Shown here: positions 34,422 through 45,000 of the stretch, one piece after another | How positions within the stretch are numbered: the stretch's first letter is position 1 | Layout: each line of letters begins with the position of its first letter | Source: Bacteroidales bacterium UBA5762 | GTDB lineage: Bacteria; Bacteroidota; Bacteroidia; Bacteroidales; TTA-H9 | DNA: 53,411 nucleotides | Reading direction: 5' to 3' | Assembly: GCA_002418865.1 (NCBI GenBank) | Contig: DIEY01000018.1 | Span: 13,254-66,664 of the forward strand | Position numbers and translations under genes: made by a program | The notes under the pieces: generated by a model | The model's input: the letters and a program-made list of their open reading frames with translations, nothing else | Databases searched by the model: none | Told to the model about the DNA's origin: nothing

Positions 34422-36158
34422 ATGAAGAAACTCAAAACAATTTATTTTAGAAATGCCTGTATCGTTCTGATTTTAGCAGTTTTATCCATAGCATGTACAC
34501 AACAAAAGCCTGCATCTTTGGTTCAAAAAAGCATTGCCAGAATCGATCAGATGCCCGATTTGCCACAACCTTTATCCATTATCGATTGGAAAGAAAAAGC
34601 CAGACTTTTCGATAGTCTTGTTTTCGATTTTGAGGCTACTACTCCGTTTGCTCCTTATATCTGGTGGGATTCCAACCAACGCAATTTTCCACAACATACT
34701 TATGGAATTTATACTGCTATTGGAGACGTTCGTCAGGGGCCATTGAAGAATGGAGGAGAGTTTCATGAAGCCCTCGTTACCCTTCCAGCTTTATTGAGCG
34801 CCGGTCTTATTGGGATTGATAAGACTCATCAAAATGGCTATAATTATGTTGAACTGGCCCAAAACTACTTCAATAGCGATAATGGCTGGAATATTGTGAT
34901 GAACAACACACATCCCGATGTAGCTCACTTAGGTGGAGGCTATGGTAGGGATTGGTGGTATGATGTTTATCCAAATGTTTTGTATTATGGAGTGGCTGCT
35001 CTTTTCCCCGATGTTCAGAGAAATGATGAAATAATGAGAAGTGTGGCCGAAAAATTCTATCAGGCCGATAGCATTTTGAATGGATGTTACGATTATTCCT
35101 ATTTTGATTATGGAAGTATGAAAGCCATGCGCAATAATATTCCATTTCAGCAAGACGTAGCCGGCGGGCATGCCTGGGTACTTTATTCGGCTTATAAAAA
35201 ATTTGGGGATGCGAAATATCTACAAGGAGCCATTAGTGCAAGCAAAGCTCTCGATAATCAGAAAGAAAGCAGGTTTTATGAGATCCTTCTCCCATTTGGA
35301 GCTTATACAGCTGCTCGTCTCAATGCAGAACACGGTCAAAGTTTCGATGTCGAAAAAATTCTTCGCCATATTTTCGATGGTTGTCAATCCACAGATGGAA
35401 GATATGGATGGGGCGTAATTGCCGAAAGATGGGGTGATTACGATGTTTATGGGCTTCAGGGAAGCATCACCGATGGGGGGGGTTATGCTTTTTTAATGAA
35501 TTCTGTAGTCATGGCATGGCCTCTGTTGCCTATGGTAAAATATGAACCTCAATATGCTAAGGCTATAGCGAAATATTTGCTTAATGCTATTAATGCAGCT
35601 CGGCTTTTTTATCCCGATCAAATTGATGAGCAACATCAATGGCTTAGCAACAAAAAGGACATTACTAAAGGAATTATAGCTTATGAAGGACTACGCAAGC
35701 ACGATGATTATGGGAAAAGCGAACTCAAGGGAGTTAGTCCGGTAGCCATTGGTGATGGGCCCAAATGGGCGCCAGGTCAACCCGAAGAATCCATGTTTAG
35801 CATCTATAGCTCGGCTGTGGCTGGAATTTATGGGGCTATCGTCAACATAACCAATGTAGAAGGTATATTACGTCTTAACTGCAATGCTACCGATTTTTAT
35901 GGAGACAATAATTTCCCGATTTATCTGATTTATAACCCATATCCGGAGGATCGTGAGATAAATTATTTAGTGGATAGCCGTTCTGATCTTTTTGATCTTC
36001 TTTCGAGAGAATATGTCTGCAGGAATGGCGAGGGTGGCGTAAAATTAAAAATTCCTGGACAAACTGCCCTATTGATTGCAGAATTGCCTCCTAAATCAAA
36101 TGTTAAATTTTCTGACCATAAAATATGGTGTAACGATAAAATAGTTAGTTGGAAATAA
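34422..36158 (+). CDS. Unclassified secreted lipoprotein, paralogue of the T9SS protein at 42033
   Basis: I do not recognise the family. It is 578 residues with a lipobox ending at Cys25 (LSIAC). The body is helix-rich with regularly spaced Trp/Tyr/Gly blocks, as in alpha/alpha-toroid glycosidases and lyases, but no catalogued signature is seen. It shares with residues 25-545 of the protein at 42033: RIxQMPxLP, GIDKTHQNG (131-139), DWWYD (177-181), W-G-[DE]-x-[DE]-V-x-G-L-x-G (337-347), GYAFLMN (354-360) and YNPxxxxRE. Acidic residues in the WGDYDV and DWWYD blocks are candidate catalytic residues. It sits one base after the MFS gene and 14 bases before susC. Surface or periplasmic location is possible. 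Confidence 0.7.
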   Translation: MKKLKTIYFRNACIVLILAVLSIACTQQKPASLVQKSIARIDQMPDLPQPLSIIDWKEKARLFDSLVFDFEATTPFAPYIWWDSNQRNFPQHTYGIYTAIGDVRQGPLKNGGEFHEALVTLPALLSAGLIGIDKTHQNGYNYVELAQNYFNSDNGWNIVMNNTHPDVAHLGGGYGRDWWYDVYPNVLYYGVAALFPDVQRNDEIMRSVAEKFYQADSILNGCYDYSYFDYGSMKAMRNNIPFQQDVAGGHAWVLYSAYKKFGDAKYLQGAISASKALDNQKESRFYEILLPFGAYTAARLNAEHGQSFDVEKILRHIFDGCQSTDGRYGWGVIAERWGDYDVYGLQGSITDGGGYAFLMNSVVMAWPLLPMVKYEPQYAKAIAKYLLNAINAARLFYPDQIDEQHQWLSNKKDITKGIIAYEGLRKHDDYGKSELKGVSPVAIGDGPKWAPGQPEESMFSIYSSAVAGIYGAIVNITNVEGILRLNCNATDFYGDNNFPIYLIYNPYPEDREINYLVDSRSDLFDLLSREYVCRNGEGGVKLKIPGQTALLIAELPPKSNVKFSDHKIWCNDKIVSWK

Positions 36159-36172
36159 ATAAATTAATGCTT

Positions 36173-39100
36173 ATGAAACGACTATTATTTTTCATGTTCA
36201 TTTGGTTAGCAGCCTCTTCTTTTCTACAAGCGCAAAACCGAATAGAAGGGAGGATAACGGATGCTAAAAGTGGTGAAGCCTTGCCAGGGGTAACTATTTA
36301 CATTAAAGGAACCACAATAGGCACAGTATCGGATGTTAACGGAAAGTATGTTTTGGAATCTGCCGCTCTTAAGCCGCAAGCTGTGATCGTATTCTCATTT
36401 GTTGGGTATGATGCTCAGGAGATTGTTTTTCAAAACCAGAAGGTTCTCGACATTAAACTGGAACCTTCGCAAGTGATGCTCGAGGAATTAGTAGTAATTG
36501 GATATGGCACAACTAAGAAACGTAATGTTCTGGGGGCTGTTTCGAAAGTAGAAACTCAGGAACTCACCCGTTTACCTGTAGCTGGCATTGATCAAGCCTT
36601 ACAGGGAGCTGCTGCCGGTGTACAAGTCACTCAAAATACTGGGGCACCAGGCGAAGGTGTTTCGGTAAGAATTCGAGGAATAGGTTCCATCAACTCGAGT
36701 AACGATCCACTCTACATTGTGGATGGTATTCCTACTGCAGATGCCTTGGATGTGATTGCCCCTGGTGATATTGAGAATATTACCATACTCAAAGATGCCT
36801 CTTCTGCTGCTATTTACGGAGCCCGAGCTAATAATGGTATTATTTTAATTACCACAAAAAAAGGCAAAGAAGGCAAACCAGTTCTTCAATATCATGGTAG
36901 AAGTGGTATTCAGACTGTAGGACATATTCCTAAAATGGTTAATACGGCCGATTATATTACCGTTTATAATGAAGCTGCTACTAACGACAATAAATATTTG
37001 CCTGAAGGTTTGCAGCGTGCCTTGATTACTCCTGAGCTGGCGGCCAATTTTGCTGATATCAATTATTTGGAAGAACTTTTTAGAATCTCTCCAATCAATT
37101 CTCATGAACTTAGCTACTCCGGATCAACGGGTAAAACGAGCTATTTTATGTCAGGTACTTTCTTCGATCAAAGAGGTGTTATAGAAAATACAGGATATAC
37201 CAGAGTTTCGTCGCATTTAAGTCTCGATACAGAGGTATTTCCATGGTTAAAAACCGGGATGAGTATGATAGTTGGTCATTCTAAAACCGATATTATTGGA
37301 AGCTCAGGAGATGGTTATGGTGGTAATGGAGGAAGCGTTATACGCTATGCCTTTTTCCGTAATCCTGCTATTCCTATCAAATTCCCAGATGGTAGATGGG
37401 TAGATCGCCCGGCCGAATATTTCGGAGATCAGATTTATGACAGTTTCTTGGGAGATGGCTACAATCCTATTGGTATGGCAGCTCTCAACGACCATACACT
37501 CAACGAAGACAATTTTTTAGGAAAAGCCTTTGCTACGGTCAAATTCACGAAGGAACTCGAATGGAATACGAATTTTGGAATAGATTATGGCAATAACTAT
37601 ACGCGTTGGTTTAATCCTACTTGGGGTACATTCAATCGTATCAATGCAAAGAATAATTTGAGCATTATAAGCCAGCGGGCAACCAACTGGACTTTGAACA
37701 GTGTATTGAATTATGAAACTCAATTTGGTGAAAATCATAACTTTAGTGCCATGGGTGGTTTCGAAGCTATTCGCAATTCAGGTAGATATGTTAATGCTAG
37801 TGATTCTGATTTCCCTGTGCAAGAATCGAACTTGATTTATATTGGCAATGGACAAGGTACCAAAACGGTTTCGGAGAGTGAATATGCATCTTCTCTTCTC
37901 TCATTTTTCGGACGAGTAAGTTATGATTTTAAAGGGAAATATTATTTATCGGGCACGTTTCGTAGAGATGGAACTTCGCGATTTACTGGCGACAATCAAT
38001 GGGGAAATTTCTACAGCCTCTCGGCAGGATGGCTTCTTAAACAAGAGGCTTTCCTTAAAGATGTGCAATGGCTCGAAAATCTTAAGCTAAGACTGGGGTA
38101 CGGAGCTATTGGTAATCAGGAAATTGGCCTTTATGCCTATTCTGATAGAATATCTCCTTATTATAATTATCCTTTTGGTGAAACCGTAAGTAGCGGCTAT
38201 GCTCAGACTGCTCTAGGAAATGAAAACCTGAAATGGGAAACGAGTTATCAGTATAATGCTGGCATAGACGCCGAATTTTGGAAGGGTACTTTGGCAATTT
38301 CATTGGATTATTTCTATAAAATTACCGACGATATGCTTGTCAAGGCTTCCTATCCTCCTTCGGCAGGTTATGCTTCTTCACCTTGGATTAATAATGGTTC
38401 TGTATTGAACACAGGTCTGGAGCTCGAAGCCAATTATCGTAAAGTCGGCAACGATTGGAGTTATAATTTAGGCGGTAATTTTACTTATTTGCATAATGAA
38501 GTAAAAAAGCTAAATGCTCCTCTTATTGGTGGAAGAGTTGAATCTGGGGTTTATGCTACTTATACCACTGTAGGCCAACCTATTGGAGCATTTTATCTTC
38601 TCGAAATGGATGGTATCTTCCAGAATGAAACCGAGATTCTCTTGTCGGCATATCAAGGTAACAATATCCATCCTGGTGACGTGAAGTTTCTTGATCAGAA
38701 TAAAGATGGAAAGATTACTAATGAAGACAGGGTATTTTTAGGAAGTGCTATTCCAAAATTCAGTGGTGGTTTGAGCTTCAATGGTCAATGGGGTCAATGG
38801 GACATGGGAATATTTCTGCAAGGCGTAGCCGGAAATAAAATTTACATGCAAATCAACCAGGATATTGAGGGTTTTTATCGTGGTTTTCCTGTTACTCAAC
38901 GTTATTTCGACAATCGCTGGACAGGTGAGGGAACTTCGAATACTCAACCCCGACCTTCATGGACTGCAAAATCGAATAATGCACGACCTTCTTCACGTTT
39001 CCTCGAAGATGGTTCATATCTCAGATTGAAAAATATTCAAATTGGATACACTCTCCCCAAAGAAACATTAAGCAGTTTAGGCCTTGCCAAAGCAAGAATT

Positions 39101-39268
39101 TATATTTCGGCAAGCAATCTTTTCACCATTACCTCCTATCCCGGCCTTGACCCCGAAATGACCGTCAGCGATAACTCGAAAAATGAGGGCGACAGAGCTA
39201 CTGGTATAGATTGGGGAACTTATCCTTCAACTATGAGTATTATGTTGGGTTTAGACATTTCTATCTAA
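36173..39268 (+). CDS. susC: SusC/RagA-type TonB-dependent outer-membrane transporter
   Basis: A 1031-residue porin-like importer of glycan fragments. A signal peptide (MKRLLFFMFIWLAASSFLQA) is followed by a carboxypeptidase-regulatory-like domain (about 25-100, EGRITDAKSGEALPGVTIYI), a TonB box region, a plug domain with the SusC signature VSVRIRGIGSINSSNDPLYI and VDGIP, then a beta-barrel. The frame opens upstream at a TTG (36149) inside the previous gene; the Met at 36173 gives a clean signal peptide. It pairs with SusD 14 bases downstream. Such pairs define polysaccharide-utilisation loci and use TonB energy. Confidence 0.96.
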   Translation: MKRLLFFMFIWLAASSFLQAQNRIEGRITDAKSGEALPGVTIYIKGTTIGTVSDVNGKYVLESAALKPQAVIVFSFVGYDAQEIVFQNQKVLDIKLEPSQVMLEELVVIGYGTTKKRNVLGAVSKVETQELTRLPVAGIDQALQGAAAGVQVTQNTGAPGEGVSVRIRGIGSINSSNDPLYIVDGIPTADALDVIAPGDIENITILKDASSAAIYGARANNGIILITTKKGKEGKPVLQYHGRSGIQTVGHIPKMVNTADYITVYNEAATNDNKYLPEGLQRALITPELAANFADINYLEELFRISPINSHELSYSGSTGKTSYFMSGTFFDQRGVIENTGYTRVSSHLSLDTEVFPWLKTGMSMIVGHSKTDIIGSSGDGYGGNGGSVIRYAFFRNPAIPIKFPDGRWVDRPAEYFGDQIYDSFLGDGYNPIGMAALNDHTLNEDNFLGKAFATVKFTKELEWNTNFGIDYGNNYTRWFNPTWGTFNRINAKNNLSIISQRATNWTLNSVLNYETQFGENHNFSAMGGFEAIRNSGRYVNASDSDFPVQESNLIYIGNGQGTKTVSESEYASSLLSFFGRVSYDFKGKYYLSGTFRRDGTSRFTGDNQWGNFYSLSAGWLLKQEAFLKDVQWLENLKLRLGYGAIGNQEIGLYAYSDRISPYYNYPFGETVSSGYAQTALGNENLKWETSYQYNAGIDAEFWKGTLAISLDYFYKITDDMLVKASYPPSAGYASSPWINNGSVLNTGLELEANYRKVGNDWSYNLGGNFTYLHNEVKKLNAPLIGGRVESGVYATYTTVGQPIGAFYLLEMDGIFQNETEILLSAYQGNNIHPGDVKFLDQNKDGKITNEDRVFLGSAIPKFSGGLSFNGQWGQWDMGIFLQGVAGNKIYMQINQDIEGFYRGFPVTQRYFDNRWTGEGTSNTQPRPSWTAKSNNARPSSRFLEDGSYLRLKNIQIGYTLPKETLSSLGLAKARIYISASNLFTITSYPGLDPEMTVSDNSKNEGDRATGIDWGTYPSTMSIMLGLDISI

Positions 39269-39282
39269 AAAATTAAAAAATC

Positions 39283-40779
39283 ATGAAAATCAATATTAAT
39301 CAATTCAAACATATAGGGCATGCACTACTAATGATTGCCACCATAGGTCTTCTTCCTCTATCCTGCACAAAAGATTTTCTCGATGAAGAACTAAAGGGGG
39401 AATTTAGCAGCCAGACATTTTACCAAAACGATAAACAAGCCTTGCAGGCTCTCACTGGAGTTTACAATGCAATTGCTTTTACCAGCTTCAATAATGCAAT
39501 ATGGGTCTTTGGTGATGTAGCCTCTGACGATGCCGTAAAAGGTGGTAATCCAGGCGATCAGGCAGAAATTACCTATATAGATGAATTTACTGTTGACCGC
39601 AATAATGGCATCATTAACAATTATTGGACATTTTTATACGAAGGAATATCGAGGGCGAATAACGTAATTGCTAATGTGCCCGGTGTAAAAATGGATGAAT
39701 CTCTGAAACAGCGTGTTATTGGCGAAGCCAAGTTCATTAGAGCATATAACTATTTCATACTTGTCAATATTTTTGGGAAGGTACCATTAAAGCTTTTACC
39801 CCAAAATACGCCCGATGCTATCAATGTACCTCTATCTGAGGTTAATACTATTTACCAACAAATTCAGACCGATTTAACCGAAGCAGCAGCGGTTTTGCCT
39901 GTTTCGTATGGTAGTTCCGACAAAGGAAGAGCAACTAAAGGGGCTGCTTTAGCCATGTTGGGCAAGGCAGCATTGTATCAGCAACAGTGGGCTTTGGCAA
40001 TAGATTATTTTCATCAGCTCGAAGCCTTAGGAATTTACGCACTAGAACCTAATTATGCCAATCTTTTCAAACTATCTCACGAAAATGGTGTAGAATCTAT
40101 TTTTGAGATTCAACATTTGTCCGACCAAATACCTTTTACCGGAAATGTTCTCAATCAATGGTTTGCCCCTGCATCGGAAGGAGGATATTATTTTAATGCG
40201 CCCACTATTTCTTTGATAAATGAATTCGAGAAGGCTTCCGATCAAACTCCCGATCCGAGACTCGATATAAGTATTGGCCGCGATGGAATTCCCTGGCTCA
40301 ATGGTGAACCTTTTCAGGCTTCATGGTCTCCTACGGGTTATTTAACTAAGAAACATCAACAACCCTTGTCAGAAGTTCCTATTGCCGTTAAAGGCGATGG
40401 TGGTCTTAATTACATTTATCTGAGATATGCCGATGTTTTATTAATGAAAGCTGAAGCTTTTAATGAACTGAACCAAACTGATTCGGCCTTAGCCAACCTG
40501 AATAAAGTGCGTACAAGAGCCCGTAACAGTTTTGCAAGCGGCAATCCACCTGCCGATCTTCTTCCTAATGTTACAATTACCGATCAAAATCTGCTTCGCA
40601 AAGCTATACAACACGAACGCAGAGTAGAACTTGCCCAAGAGTTTCATCGCTATTTTGACCTCATGCGCTGGGGAAAACAAGTTGCTGAAGAAGCTCTTGG
40701 TAATGGATTTTCATACGAGACTAATCGTTATTTCCCCATTCCTCAGAATGAAATAGACGCTAATGAAGCAATTCAATAA
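39283..40779 (+). CDS. susD: SusD/RagB-family nutrient-binding outer-membrane lipoprotein
   Basis: Lid protein of the SusCD importer, 498 residues. Lipobox cysteine is Cys28 (LLPLSC), followed by TKDFLDEE, the standard mature start. It carries TPR-like helices and the family blocks YFILVNIFGKVPL, YIYLRYADVLLMKAEAFNEL, HERRVELAQEFHRYFDLMRW and NRYFPIPQNEID. It ends a few residues after EID, whereas most relatives continue with an L-x-QNPGY tail, so the C-terminus is slightly short. It binds the glycan at the cell surface; specificity cannot be read from sequence. Confidence 0.95.
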   Translation: MKININQFKHIGHALLMIATIGLLPLSCTKDFLDEELKGEFSSQTFYQNDKQALQALTGVYNAIAFTSFNNAIWVFGDVASDDAVKGGNPGDQAEITYIDEFTVDRNNGIINNYWTFLYEGISRANNVIANVPGVKMDESLKQRVIGEAKFIRAYNYFILVNIFGKVPLKLLPQNTPDAINVPLSEVNTIYQQIQTDLTEAAAVLPVSYGSSDKGRATKGAALAMLGKAALYQQQWALAIDYFHQLEALGIYALEPNYANLFKLSHENGVESIFEIQHLSDQIPFTGNVLNQWFAPASEGGYYFNAPTISLINEFEKASDQTPDPRLDISIGRDGIPWLNGEPFQASWSPTGYLTKKHQQPLSEVPIAVKGDGGLNYIYLRYADVLLMKAEAFNELNQTDSALANLNKVRTRARNSFASGNPPADLLPNVTITDQNLLRKAIQHERRVELAQEFHRYFDLMRWGKQVAEEALGNGFSYETNRYFPIPQNEIDANEAIQ

Positions 40780-40828
40780 ACCCTAATTAATAATCAATTT
40801 ATAATTAACCCTTTAAAACCTAAAACCT

Positions 40829-41902
40829 ATGTTTAAAAAAACAAGTATTTTACTTCAGTCCTTGTTGCTCATACTGATGATGAGCACAGCTACATTATTT
40901 GTAGCATGCGGTGATGATGAAGACGAGATTGTGCCAGGCGATAAAACGCAGCTTAATGCTTTGATTGCTGATTTGGAAGCCATGGCTAACAGCGCCACCA
41001 CCGCCGATTACCCCCAAGCTGCCATAGATGAGTTCAAAGCAGCTATTCAAACTGCAAAAACTGCAGCCCAAGGTACACTAACTCAGGAGCAGATTAACAA
41101 CTTGATTACTCAGCTCAATGAAGCTAAAGCAACATTCGAATCGAAAGCCTATGGCTATATCGATGAATCTCTTTACCTCATTATGGGATGGCATTTCGAT
41201 GAAGGAGAAGGTACTACAACTACCGACTATTCCAGCAATCATTACGTTGGTACCTTCAAGAGAGGTAGTGTAGATGTTCTTGGTAATGAGGCTCTAATGC
41301 CTACCTGGACCAGTAATGGATTGAAAGGCAAAGCTATTTATTACAATAAAGGCGCTCATTTAGAAGTGCCTTATGCATCGGCCTTCTTGTCTTCCAGTCT
41401 CACTATATCCGTTTGGGTAAAACCTGACGAGCTTTACGAACACAATTACATTGTTTCGCAAAATTACTGGAATGGATATAAACTCCAGACCCAGGGTGCA
41501 GGCAAACCTTTCTTTACTTACAAAAAGGCCGATGGTGATATTATTGACGCCGACAACGAAACCGATAATTCCATCAAGGTCGGAGAATGGAACCACATCG
41601 TAGTTACCCTCGATGGTACTGCCAAGCTGTTAAAGTTTTATGTAAATGGAACTTTAACCAAGACATGGGATGAAGCTACAAAAGGCATTGGTCCTCTTAC
41701 TCAAACATTAACTAATCCTGATCCCCAACCTTTTATCATAGGTGGTGTTGCTACCGATGCCGAACTGTTGGCTAATTTTATGGAATGGACAACAGCTGAA
41801 AATCTTGGTTATTTCAAAGGCATAATCGATGAATTAAGGCTTTATAATATTGCCTTAACAGAAGGTCAGGTTACTAAACTTTATAATTCGGATATGCCCT
41901 GA
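40829..41902 (+). CDS. LamG-domain lipoprotein, probable surface glycan-binding protein
   Basis: A 357-residue lipoprotein with lipobox Cys27 (LFVAC) followed by acidic GDDEDE, the lipoprotein export signal seen on surface lipoproteins in Bacteroidota. Residues 35-105 form a helical FIVAR-like module (LNEAKATFESK). Residues 115-355 are a laminin-G/concanavalin-like beta-sandwich (MGWHFDEGEGTTTTDYSSNH, LTISVWVKPDELYEHNYIVS, DELRLYNIALTEGQVTKLYN). In position it replaces SusE/SusF, so a surface glycan-binding role is likely but inferred. A strong terminator follows at 41957-41984, ending the unit that starts at GH130. Confidence 0.82.
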   Translation: MFKKTSILLQSLLLILMMSTATLFVACGDDEDEIVPGDKTQLNALIADLEAMANSATTADYPQAAIDEFKAAIQTAKTAAQGTLTQEQINNLITQLNEAKATFESKAYGYIDESLYLIMGWHFDEGEGTTTTDYSSNHYVGTFKRGSVDVLGNEALMPTWTSNGLKGKAIYYNKGAHLEVPYASAFLSSSLTISVWVKPDELYEHNYIVSQNYWNGYKLQTQGAGKPFFTYKKADGDIIDADNETDNSIKVGEWNHIVVTLDGTAKLLKFYVNGTLTKTWDEATKGIGPLTQTLTNPDPQPFIIGGVATDAELLANFMEWTTAENLGYFKGIIDELRLYNIALTEGQVTKLYNSDMP

Positions 41903-41956
41903 ACGCATTTTATGTGATTTTGGTTAGTTATGGTTTAACTATGTTGTCTTTTATTC

Positions 41957-41984
41957 GGGCCAGCCTGCGGCTGGCCCAATTTTT
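41957..41984 (+). terminator. Strong GC-rich terminator of the polysaccharide operon
   Basis: GGGCCAGCC (41957-41965) and GGCTGGCCC (41969-41977) form a perfect 9-bp stem with a TGC loop, followed by AATTTTT. It separates the GH130-to-LamG unit from the next gene, which has its own promoter. Confidence 0.85.
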
Positions 41985-42004
41985 CCACCTACCTTTTATT
42001 GTCA

Positions 42005-42012
42005 TATCTTTG
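42005..42012 (+). promoter_or_regulatory. -7 element for the T9SS cargo gene at 42033
   Basis: TATCTTTG, an exact TAnnTTTG, 20 bases before the start codon, with a T-rich -33 region (41981-41984) about 20 bases upstream that coincides with the terminator's T run. Confidence 0.5.
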
Positions 42013-42032
42013 ATTGTGTTACTCTCTTTCTT

Positions 42033-45000
42033 ATGAAACATTATTGTATATTTCCAATTCTTTTACTCGCCTCGCTTTATTCAACAGCCCAGCCCGGTCA
42101 GATCAATATAGACCGCATAGAACAAATGCCCAGCCTCCCTTCTGATTTTTTTATAAGAGATTGGCGCAAAGTTGCACGCGATTATGATTACCTCATTTTC
42201 GACACCACTCGGCAAGGCCAATATCTACCATTTTCAAGATTGGGAATGATGGGACAGTATAACTATCCTGACAATCAGCCTATATTCCTCGATACTTATG
42301 TCGGCAGTTCCTGGCATCATCAACAAGCCGAAGCCATTAACCTCATACCAGCCGTAGTTGGAGCAAGTTTAGTCGGAATCGACAAGTCGAATCAAAATGG
42401 TATAAATTACGTCGCGGCTTTGAAAGATTTTTTCAATCAGAAAAATGGCCAAAATGTGTACCTTAATAACTATTTTGCCTCTTCAGGATCTGATTGGTGG
42501 TACGACTTAATGCCCAATGTTTATTTTTACCAGTTGAAATGGTTATATCCTTATGGTGCATCTGAATTCGAATATCAATATTCTCAAGTGGCAGAAAGAT
42601 GGTTGGGTTGTGTGTATGCCTTGGGGGGGAGTACTAAGCCCTGGCAAATACCTAATATGAATTACAGGGCTTTCAATCTAATAACCGGGAAACCGCTTAC
42701 CACTGGTGTTCCCGAACCTGAAGCCTCTGGTGCTATAGCATGGCTACTGCTTCAGGCATATTTTACGACAAATCTGGAAAAATATCGTCAGGGAGCCGAA
42801 TTAGCCATGGAATTTCTCGATGGTTTGACTTCTAATCCCTCTTACGAGCTCCAGCTTTCCTATGGAGTAATGGCTGCTGCTAGCATGAATGCCATAGTGG
42901 GGACCAATTACGATCTCACAAAAATGCTCAATTGGTGTTTCGATCGAGGAAATTTGCGAGGCTGGGGCGCCAATGTTGGGAAATGGGGTGAAGCCGAAGT
43001 GAATGGACTTATTGGTGAAGTAAATGGAGACGAAGGATATGCTTTTGTAATGAATGGCTTTCAGCAAGCGGCTGCACTTGCACCCATCCCAAAATACGAT
43101 AAACGTTATGCTCGTGCATTGGCCAAATGGTTGACTAATCTGGCCAGCTCTTCAAGATATTTTTACTGGAATGCTCTCCCTTCTGATTATCAGGATAATT
43201 ATTCTTGGGCTTCACAATATGATACTTCCGCCTGCATTCCTTATGAAGCGCTCAAATCGACTTGGCAAGGTAAATCTCCTTTTGCCAGAGGTGATGCCAT
43301 TGCTGGTGGCTGGGCCGCTACCAACCTATCTCTCTATTCAGGTTCAAGCGTTGGCTATCTGGGCGCAATAATCAAAAGAACTTCGGTTGACGAGATTCTT
43401 GCTTTCGACTTGAACCAGACTGATTTTCTGGTTAAAGATTCTTTGCCTGCATTTTTATTCTATAATCCCTGTGATACGACCCGTGAATTTAGCTTCGATC
43501 TTCCCTCTGGCAGCTGGAAGGCATACGAAAGCCTTACTGAATTTTTTTTCACTGATGTAATTTTTGGTTCATTAACGCTTAGCATTCCAGCACATGAAGC
43601 CCGTTTAGTAAGATTATATCCAGCTTCTGAGAATTGCACATTAGTGGGAAATCACTTGGTTTGTAATAATAAAATATTGGATTATCAGTATCATTATAAT
43701 TTCTCGAAGAAATTACGCATCAAGGCATTGGAATCAGAGGCCAATCCAGTAGAGAAAAATACTACATTTCGTGTCTGGGCTAAAGCCGACCAAATTCCCG
43801 AAGGAAGCATCCCTACCTATATTTGGAATTTCAATGGAACCCAGTCTATAACCCTCGCCGATTCTATAGAATTAACAGCCCCCTCTCAAACTGGCACATA
43901 TCTTTTAACTCTCGAAGTACAAGCAGGCAATCAAAGTGCCCAAGATACCCTTCGAATTGAAGTGGTTGAATGGATTCCTAAACCACCTGTCATCGATTCT
44001 ATCAGTGTTTCTAAATTATACTGTAATCCATTGGAAAAGATAAGTTTGAAGATGTGGACGGATACCATAGGTAGCGGACCTTGTTATTTTTCATGGATGT
44101 CAAGTGCCGGTCAAATTACTTTTTCGGAAAATATTGCTGAGTTTGTTGCCCCTTCATCCGAACAGATAGTCATCATTACTGGGAAAGTGAGCAATTTTTT
44201 GGGATTAAGTTCTACAAAATCGATTGAAATACTTGTTAGAGATACTTTGCATCTTTCTGCTCAACCTTTAATCTGGTATCCTTTCGACACAAGTGATAGC
44301 AATGCCGTAGCGAACAGCTTCCATGCTACTTCTATAGGCACACTCAAAGCATCCGATGCCCGAAACATTGCAAATAAAGCAAAACGTTTTATCAGCAGCA
44401 GCGATTTGATATACACTGAAAATGAATCTGAACTTAACTTTCCTTTTCCTTTAACTGTGAGTTGCTGGATATATCCCGAAAAAATTTTTCAAGAACATTA
44501 TATCTTCTCTCACGGCAGCTGGCAGGAAAGATTCAAACTATCACTTTTGCCCGATCATCACCTGAGGTTGACGGTTAATACTTCTGCCGGAATTACCGAC
44601 CTCGATAGCAAAACCATCATTCCCTTAAATCAATATATCCATGTAACAGGCATATACACAGGTTTTTCACTCGAAATCTACATTAATGGAAGCCTCGACA
44701 ATTTTATGTCATGCAATGGCAATTTAAACTCATCTACTCATCCTATTACCTTGGGCCGAATGAATGAAATAGAAACCATGTATAGTTTTTGGGGACGTAT
44801 CGACGAGTTTAAACTCTGGAAAGATGCATTAACACTTTCCGAAGTAAAGAATCTTCCTTCCATCTGGTATTCTTCATTTAATGGGCAGAAATTGCATGTT
44901 TATCCTACCTTGCTGAGAAAGGAAGAAAGTATAAGGATTTCAGGAATAGAAGCAGGTTCAGAAGTCGAATTATATTCTGTGTTTGGACAAGTCGTTGGCA

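Noticed and set aside
36149..36172. TTG start for susC overlapping the previous gene
   Set aside because: It would put eight non-signal residues before a clean signal peptide; ATG 36173 (or 36167) is better.
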